Part shown: positions 59,016 through 64,000 of the stretch, one piece after another | How positions within the stretch are numbered: the first letter of the stretch is position 1 | Layout: each line of letters starts with the position of its first letter | Assembly: GCF_005049235.1 (NCBI RefSeq) | Contig: NZ_SUMD01000002.1 | Location: 372,001 to 436,000 of the forward strand | Direction: 5' to 3' | Source: Rhodococcus oryzae | Lineage (GTDB): Bacteria > Actinomycetota > Actinomycetes > Mycobacteriales > Mycobacteriaceae | Length of the DNA: 64,000 nt | The notes under the pieces: model-generated | The model's input: the letters and a program-made list of their open reading frames with translations, nothing else | What the model was told of the DNA's origin: nothing | The model's database searches: none | Made by a program: the position numbers and the translations under genes

Positions 59016-60720
59016 ACACGGCTCCGCGCGATGCCGAGCCGACCAGCTTCGAGTACTTGGCCAGCACGCCCTTGGTGTAGCGGGCCGGTAGCGGCGACCA
59101 GCCCTCCGCGCGCCGCGTCAGCTCGGCCTCCTCGACCATCACGTCCAGTTTGCCGGACGCCACATCGAGCCGAATCTGGTCGCCGTCGCGGACGAAGGCG
59201 ATCGGGCCGCCGTCGACGGCCTCGGGTGCCACGTGCCCGACGCAGAGCCCGGTGGTGCCGCCGGAGAAGCGGCCGTCGGTGAGCAGCAGTACGTCCTTGC
59301 CGAGGCCCGCGCCCTTGATGGCCGCGGTGATGGCGAGCATCTCGCGCATGCCGGGCCCGCCCTTGGGTCCCTCGTACCTGATCACGACGGCGTCGCCCGC
59401 GGTGATGGTGCCGTCCTCGAGGGCGTCGAGTGCGGCCCGTTCGCGGTCGAAAACCCTTGCCGTGCCTGTGAACACGTCGGAATCGAAACCGGCCGACTTG
59501 ACCACCGCGCCGCCAGGCGCCAGCGACCCGCTCAGGATCGTGATGCCGCCGGTCGGGTGGATCGGTGCGCTCAGCGCCCGAATCACCTTGCCGTCGGGAT
59601 CGGGCGGGGCGATGTCGGCGAGGTTCTCCGCCACGGTGCGCCCGGTGACGGTCAGGCAGTCGCCGTTCAGCAGACCCGCGTCGAGCAGGGCCTTCATCAT
59701 CACCGGCACGCCGCCGATGCGATCGATGTCCGTCATCACGTGCTTGCCAAAGGGTTTCACGTCGGCCAGGTGCGGGACGCGGGCGCCGACGCGGGCGAAA
59801 TCGTCCAGGCTCAGGTCGACATTCGCCTCGTGTGCGATCGCGAGCAGGTGCAGCACCGCGTTGGTGGACCCGCCGAAGGCCATCACCACCGCGATCGCGT
59901 TCTCCAGCGACTCCTTCGTGATGATGTCCGAGGTGGTGATCCCGCGTCGGAGCAGCTCCACCACGGCCTCGCCGCTGCGCCGGGCGTAGCCGTCGCGACG
60001 CCGGTCGGTGGCGGGGGGTGCCGCGCTGCCGGGCAGCGACATGCCCATCGCCTCGGCTGCGCTGGCCATCGTGTTGGCCGTGTACATCCCGCCGCAGGCG
60101 CCCTCGCCGGGACAGATTGCCCGCTCGATGGCGTCCACGTCCTCACGGCTCATCAGGCCGCGCGAGCACGCGCCGACCGCCTCGAACGCGTCGATGATCG
60201 TCACCTCACGCTCGCTGCCGTCGGACAGCTTCGCGATGCCGGGCAGGATCGAGCCGGCATAGAGGAACACGCTGGCCAGGTCGAGGCGGGCCGCGGCCAT
60301 CAGCATCCCGGGAAGCGACTTGTCGCAGCCGGCGAGCAGGACCGAGCCGTCGAGCCGCTCGGCCTGCATCACCGTTTCCACGCTGTCGGCGATGACCTCG
60401 CGGGAGACCAGCGAGAAGTGCATGCCCTCGTGCCCCATGGAGATACCGTCCGAGACCGAGATGGTGCCGAACTCCAGGGGATAGCCGCCGCCCGCGAACA
60501 CGCCGTCCTTGCAGGCCTTGGCGAGCCGGTCGAGCGAGAGGTTGCACGGGGTGATCTCGTTCCAGGAGGACGCCACCCCGATCTGCGACTTGCCCCAGTC
60601 GTCGTCGCCCATGCCGACCGCCCGCAGCATGCCGCGCGCGGCGGTCTTCTCGAGGCCGTCGGTGACGTCGCGGCTGCGGGGCTTGATGTCGGGGGCGTTC
60701 GGGTCAGTGGGCACGGTCAT
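59008..60720 (-). CDS. ilvD: Dihydroxy-acid dehydratase
   Basis: 570 residues. Iron-sulfur cysteines are in [19 protein letters not shown] and [27 protein letters not shown] and [14 protein letters not shown] and [15 protein letters not shown] are further signatures of IlvD/Edd. It makes 2-oxoisovalerate and 2-oxo-3-methylvalerate in valine and isoleucine synthesis. Three ATGs in a row (60726, 60723, 60720) follow GGAGG; 60720 has the best spacing. It overlaps the gene upstream in the TGATG pattern and the cyclase downstream. Confidence 0.93.
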   Translation of the reverse strand: MTVPTDPNAPDIKPRSRDVTDGLEKTAARGMLRAVGMGDDDWGKSQIGVASSWNEITPCNLSLDRLAKACKDGVFAGGGYPLEFGTISVSDGISMGHEGMHFSLVSREVIADSVETVMQAERLDGSVLLAGCDKSLPGMLMAAARLDLASVFLYAGSILPGIAKLSDGSEREVTIIDAFEAVGACSRGLMSREDVDAIERAICPGEGACGGMYTANTMASAAEAMGMSLPGSAAPPATDRRRDGYARRSGEAVVELLRRGITTSDIITKESLENAIAVVMAFGGSTNAVLHLLAIAHEANVDLSLDDFARVGARVPHLADVKPFGKHVMTDIDRIGGVPVMMKALLDAGLLNGDCLTVTGRTVAENLADIAPPDPDGKVIRALSAPIHPTGGITILSGSLAPGGAVVKSAGFDSDVFTGTARVFDRERAALDALEDGTITAGDAVVIRYEGPKGGPGMREMLAITAAIKGAGLGKDVLLLTDGRFSGGTTGLCVGHVAPEAVDGGPIAFVRDGDQIRLDVASGKLDVMVEEAELTRRAEGWSPLPARYTKGVLAKYSKLVGSASRGAVCG

Positions 60721-60722
60721 CA

Positions 60723-61310
60723 TCATCCTCCGGTCGGTCCGGCTGTGGGCGCGGAACGGGCGTCGCGTCCTGTCACGGCCAGCAGGCGCACCTGCAGCGG
60801 GGCGTCGTCCGGCACGGAGACGGGAGGTGCGAACAGTCCACTGGCACTCAGTATCTCGCGCTGCGCCTCGGCCTCCTCCCAGACCGCGGCGACCAGTTCG
60901 GGGTCGAGGCTCTCGTCGAGGCCTGCCGCCCGGGCCAGGTCCCAGCTGTGCACGGTCACGTCGAAGACCTGCTCCCGCAGGTACCGCTCGAGCGGCACGG
61001 TGCCGTACGAGAGATGCACCATGGTGGCAGGCGGCGCCACGGCCCACGCCGCGGTCGCCAGTCCCGAGTACCGCCGCCACTCCTCGACGAGATCGTCCCC
61101 GAGCGGGTGCACGTGCGCCTGCGCCTTCGCGACGGTGAGCCCGCCGACCAGGGGCAGCACCCACTGTTGCTCGGTGACCACGTGGCGCACCAATTGCTCC
61201 GTGTCCCAGTCGGTGTCGGGAGTGGGAGCGGACCAGTCGGTGACCGCCTCGATCCGGGTCCCGAACTCGACGTGGGAGCGACGCTGCAGCTCCAGCCATC
61301 CCAGCGCCAT
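60723..61310 (-). CDS. Maleylpyruvate isomerase-like (mycothiol-dependent, TIGR03086) protein
   Basis: 195 residues. The DinB-like fold is shown by [36 protein letters not shown] and by the metal ligand helix [20 protein letters not shown] (H-x-x-D/E-x-x-H type). The family carries out mycothiol-dependent transfers or isomerisations in the cytoplasm. The TGA stop overlaps the start of ilvD. It is the first gene of the operon ending with the cyclase. Metal ligands appear intact; substrate unknown. Confidence 0.82.
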   Translation of the reverse strand: MALGWLELQRRSHVEFGTRIEAVTDWSAPTPDTDWDTEQLVRHVVTEQQWVLPLVGGLTVAKAQAHVHPLGDDLVEEWRRYSGLATAAWAVAPPATMVHLSYGTVPLERYLREQVFDVTVHSWDLARAAGLDESLDPELVAAVWEEAEAQREILSASGLFAPPVSVPDDAPLQVRLLAVTGRDARSAPTAGPTGG

Positions 61311-61328
61311 GTCAGGCTCCCCCGGTTC

Positions 61329-62108
61329 TCACTGCCCGGCCGGTGGCTGGATCACGCTGAAGACCGCACCCTGCGGGTCCGAGACCACGGCCATCCGGCC
61401 GACCTCGGGCACGTCGAACGGCTCGGCCACCACCTTGCCACCGGCCGCCTTGATCGCCGCGACGGTGTCGTCGGCGTTCTCGGTGGCGAAGTACACGTGC
61501 CAGTGGGCGGGGACGCCCGGCATTCGGGGCTTGGCGCAGCCGCCGACCTGATCCTCGCCGACCTGGAGGACCGTGTACTGCCCGCCCTCCATGTCGGTGG
61601 TGGTCCCGGTGAGGCCGAGCACGGCCTCGTAGAACGGGAGCGCCTTTTCCGGTGCGGCGGTGATCAGCTCGTTCCAGATCAACGTGCCCGCCTCGTTCAC
61701 CAGTCCGGCGCCGATGTGGGTGCCTGCCTGCCACAGGCCGACCGCGGCGCCGACCGGGTCGACGACATACGCCATCCGGCCCGACGGGTCGATGTCGAAG
61801 GGGCCTGCCAGTACCGTGCCGCCTGCGGCGGTCGCCCGCGCGGTGGCCGCGTCGACGTCGTCGACCGCGAGGTAGGTGTTCCAGACCGGCGGCAGGTCCT
61901 CGGGGACATCGGGCGGCATGGCGGAGGCCGCGGCGACGTACTCGCCGCGCAGCTTCGCCATCGAGTAGATGCCGCCGTCGGCGGTGGGCATGTCCTCGAA
62001 CTCCCAGCCGAAGAGCCCGGCGTAGAACGCCTTCGCGGCCTCGGGGTCGGTGGTGGACAGGTCGACCCAGCTCGGGGTTCCCTGCTTGTAGCTCGAACGG
62101 GTGGGCAT
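61329..62108 (-). CDS. Double VOC-domain protein
   Basis: 259 residues with two glyoxalase-like modules of about 125 residues: [44 protein letters not shown] ... [16 protein letters not shown] and [31 protein letters not shown] ... [18 protein letters not shown]. Related actinobacterial proteins of this layout (the SgaA/CFP32 type) are annotated as hydroxylase or glyoxalase-like and have no firm function. AGAGGAG precedes ATG 62108. It lies 18 bp upstream of the maleylpyruvate isomerase-like gene, so it may head that operon. Confidence 0.86.
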   Translation of the reverse strand: MPTRSSYKQGTPSWVDLSTTDPEAAKAFYAGLFGWEFEDMPTADGGIYSMAKLRGEYVAAASAMPPDVPEDLPPVWNTYLAVDDVDAATARATAAGGTVLAGPFDIDPSGRMAYVVDPVGAAVGLWQAGTHIGAGLVNEAGTLIWNELITAAPEKALPFYEAVLGLTGTTTDMEGGQYTVLQVGEDQVGGCAKPRMPGVPAHWHVYFATENADDTVAAIKAAGGKVVAEPFDVPEVGRMAVVSDPQGAVFSVIQPPAGQ

Positions 62109-62244
62109 TGCTGCTCCTCTCGGTCGGTGCGGGCGTGACGCCCCACGGACCACGGTTCCAGCACCCGCGACGTTTGGGAAGAGGCAACCCGACCCGAATC
62201 GGGCCGGTGCCAATGGATTCGTCCCACCCGGCGTCGAGAATCGT

Positions 62245-63708
62245 TCAGGGCCCGGTCGCCGACTCCGGCTGCACCGCGGGAGCCGAGATGTCACAGTGCG
62301 GTCGGCAGGCAACGGATTCCTCGTCGACCACCGTGGGAACCCCCGCCGGGATCATCGCGGCGGCCAGCACCGCTCCGAGCACCAGCAGGCCCGCGCAGAT
62401 CAGCATCGCCACGTCGAATCCGTGTGAGAAGACCTCCGGATCGGCGAAGTCCGCGCCTGCGATCCCGGCCAGCCCCGGCAGCGCGGCGACGGCGAGCAGC
62501 TGGCTGCTGCGCGCGACCGCGTTGTTCACCCCGGACGCGATCCCGGCCCGGTCGGTCGACACCGAGGTGAGCACCGCGGCGGTCAGCGGCGCCACCAGGG
62601 CCGACAGCCCGAGCCCGAACACGATGACGCCGGGCAGCACGTCGGTCAGGTAGGAGGCGCCGGGGCCGATCCGCAGCATCAGCAGCAGGCCCGTCGCGGC
62701 GAGCAGCGGGCCGAGTGTCATCAGCAGGCGCGGCCCGTGGTGCTGGGCGAAGCGGCCCGCCCGCGACGAGAGCACCAGCATCAGGGCGGTGATGGGCAGG
62801 GTGGCGAGGCCGGCGGCCAATGGCGAGTAGCCGGCCGCGAGCTGCAGTTGCAGCACCAGGAGGAAGAACACCCCGCCCAACGCGGCGTAGACCGCCAGGG
62901 TCACCAGGTTCGCGGCGACGAACACACGCGAGCGGAACAGGGCGGGCGGGACCAGCGGATTGTCCGAGCGCCGTTCGACGACGACGAACGCCGCGAACAG
63001 CAGCAGCCCGAGGACGACGGGCGCCCCTCGCCCGCCGATCAGGCCGTAGGTCAGCGCGCCGAGGGCGAGGGCGGCGAGCGCGGCGCCGAGCAGGTCGAGC
63101 CGGCCGTGGGCGTGGGGGTCGCGGCTCTCCGGGACGTGCCGCGCGGCCACCCACACCACCGCGACCGCGAGCGGGAGGTTGATCAGGAACACCATCCGCC
63201 AGCTCGACACCTCGACGATCCAGCCGCCGAGCAGCGGACCGATCGCGCCTGCGACCCCGCCGAGGCCGGACCACAGCCCGATCGCGGCGCCGCGATCGTC
63301 TGGGTCGATGGCGGCGGACAGCAGTGCCAGGCTGCCGGGGGTCAGCAGGGCGGCGCCGACGCCCTGCAGGATCCGGGCCAGCACCAACAGCTCGATGTTC
63401 GGCGCCAGCCCGCACAGCAGGGAGGAGGCGGCGAACCAGACGGTGCCCCAGATGAACACCTTGCGCCTGCCGAGGCGGTCGCCGAGCGCGCCCGCCAACA
63501 GGATCAGGGAGGCCAGGGTGAGGGTGTACCCGCTCAGCACCCACTGCAGGCCCGCGACATCGGTGTGGAGGTCTTCGCCGATCCGGGGCAGCGCGATGTT
63601 GACAACGGTCGCGTCGAGCATGGCCAGCGCGGAGCCGAGGACCGTCGCGAGCACCACCCAGCGGCCCTTGGTCGAGCGCAGGCGGACCGTCGCACCCAGC
63701 GCGTCCAT
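62245..63708 (-). CDS. MFS drug exporter (EmrB/QacA type)
   Basis: 487 residues, 14 membrane helices. [50 protein letters not shown] (motifs D1 and A) and [32 protein letters not shown] (motif C) are all present. The C-terminus ends in a short tail with two cysteines ([10 protein letters not shown]). It should expel lipophilic drugs with protons. No adjacent regulator is visible. The next gene starts upstream on the same strand, 18 bp away. Confidence 0.9.
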   Translation of the reverse strand: MDALGATVRLRSTKGRWVVLATVLGSALAMLDATVVNIALPRIGEDLHTDVAGLQWVLSGYTLTLASLILLAGALGDRLGRRKVFIWGTVWFAASSLLCGLAPNIELLVLARILQGVGAALLTPGSLALLSAAIDPDDRGAAIGLWSGLGGVAGAIGPLLGGWIVEVSSWRMVFLINLPLAVAVVWVAARHVPESRDPHAHGRLDLLGAALAALALGALTYGLIGGRGAPVVLGLLLFAAFVVVERRSDNPLVPPALFRSRVFVAANLVTLAVYAALGGVFFLLVLQLQLAAGYSPLAAGLATLPITALMLVLSSRAGRFAQHHGPRLLMTLGPLLAATGLLLMLRIGPGASYLTDVLPGVIVFGLGLSALVAPLTAAVLTSVSTDRAGIASGVNNAVARSSQLLAVAALPGLAGIAGADFADPEVFSHGFDVAMLICAGLLVLGAVLAAAMIPAGVPTVVDEESVACRPHCDISAPAVQPESATGP

Positions 63709-63726
63709 GCGCCGAACGCTACGCCG

Positions 63727-64000
63727 CTAGATCGTGATCCACGTGGCGTGCGCGCGGCCGAGTTCGCGGCCGTCCGACCCATACGCGGTGGTCGCGGTCC
63801 ACACCTTGCGACGTTCGGTGCCGAGGAACTCGCCGAGCACGACGCAATCCTCGTCGGGTTCGGGCAGCGCCGAGATCAGTCCGGTGATCGAACCGAGCAC
63901 CATCGGCATCTTGTCGTGGGCGGTCCACGCGCCGGGGCAGTCGAGTGCCGCCCAAACGAACTCTGCCTGCCCAGCGACGTCGGCCTCGACGTGCCAGACG
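63727..64000 (-). CDS. Thioesterase-like conserved protein, 5' end outside the window
   Basis: The frame is open to the window edge, so only the last 90 residues are seen: VWHVEADVAGQAEFVWAALDCPGAWTAHDK, then MVLGSITGLISALPEPDEDCVVLGEFLGTERRKVWTATTAYGSDGRELGRAHATWITI. The (V)WAALDCPG block and the closing strand are common in small hotdog-like proteins of actinobacteria that are usually called thioesterase family. It lies 18 bp upstream of the MFS gene and may share its transcript. Confidence 0.7.
   Translation of the reverse strand, partial: VWHVEADVAGQAEFVWAALDCPGAWTAHDKMPMVLGSITGLISALPEPDEDCVVLGEFLGTERRKVWTATTAYGSDGRELGRAHATWITI

Noticed and set aside
1-64000. tRNA, rRNA, insertion sequences, prophage genes or CRISPR arrays
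   Set aside because: No T-arm/anticodon pattern, transposase, integrase, phage structural gene or regular repeat-spacer array was found by reading the sequence; a dedicated tRNA scan was not possible.

Overview
The window is 64 kb of high-GC DNA (roughly two thirds G+C by eye) with dense short-spaced genes, many GTG/TTG starts and many starts that look leaderless. The gene content fits a mycolate-containing actinobacterium (Rhodococcus, Gordonia, Nocardia, Tsukamurella or Dietzia-like). Pointers are a DUF222/13E12 HNH protein, a mycothiol-type maleylpyruvate isomerase relative, an F420-type luciferase-like oxidoreductase, an IdeR-like iron box, a KstR-like TetR regulator, many FadE/FadD-type lipid genes, and an fprB/AurF-like pair arranged like Rv0885-Rv0886 of M. 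tuberculosis. The genus is inference. No tRNA, rRNA, insertion sequence, prophage or CRISPR array was seen.

Layout. 0-4.3 kb: tail of an APH-like kinase gene, a quinone oxidoreductase, a thioesterase, a DUF222 HNH protein and a DinB-like protein. 4.6-8.9 kb: a large fused indolepyruvate:ferredoxin oxidoreductase with its own terminator, divergent from an Lrp/AsnC regulator. 8.9-18.6 kb: SnoaL-like proteins, an AlkA-like glycosylase, an HsaA-like flavin monooxygenase, a cupredoxin lipoprotein, an IclR regulator, a large secreted protein, an HsaC-like extradiol dioxygenase and a flavin reductase. 18.6-34 kb: CoA-thioester metabolism (two-domain acyl-CoA dehydrogenase, CoA-transferase/hydrolase, KstR-like regulator, SCP2-type thiolase, thioesterase, acyl-CoA synthetase, LLM oxidoreductase), a large FAD/Fe-S dehydrogenase and a tandemly duplicated small secreted protein. 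34-36.6 kb: small conserved proteins and azlCD with a divergent XRE-cupin regulator. 38.7-43.6 kb: a degradation operon of two acyl-CoA dehydrogenases, a 49-codon ORF, a MaoC-like hydratase and two short-chain dehydrogenases, arranged like a beta-oxidation module for a bulky substrate such as a steroid side chain. 44-47 kb: FprB and its diiron-oxygenase neighbour. 47-50.5 kb: metal uptake (Nramp with an inverted-repeat operator; substrate-binding lipoprotein plus siderophore-interacting reductase behind an IdeR-like box). 50.6-64 kb: SMI1-like protein, drug-efflux MFS with divergent TetR, secreted serine protease, DUF6319-like protein, glutaryl-CoA dehydrogenase, metallo-beta-lactamase-fold protein, GNAT, an operon of maleylpyruvate-isomerase-like protein, ilvD and a class III adenylate cyclase, a VOC protein, a second MFS exporter and a partial thioesterase-like gene.

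The most unusual signal is not a gene. It is a family of about 72-bp repeats, each built from a small hairpin, a long hairpin and another small hairpin. There are five copies (three near-perfect in all parts), and four begin on the TAG stop codon of the gene before them. One copy also supplies the last codons and the stop of the gene on the opposite strand. Other notable signals are a tandem duplication of about 0.76 kb that carried along a fragment of a neighbouring gene, paired operators in the azlC/regulator intergenic region, a 22-bp perfect palindrome before a secreted protein, and a 49-codon ORF coupled by overlapping start/stop codons on both sides.
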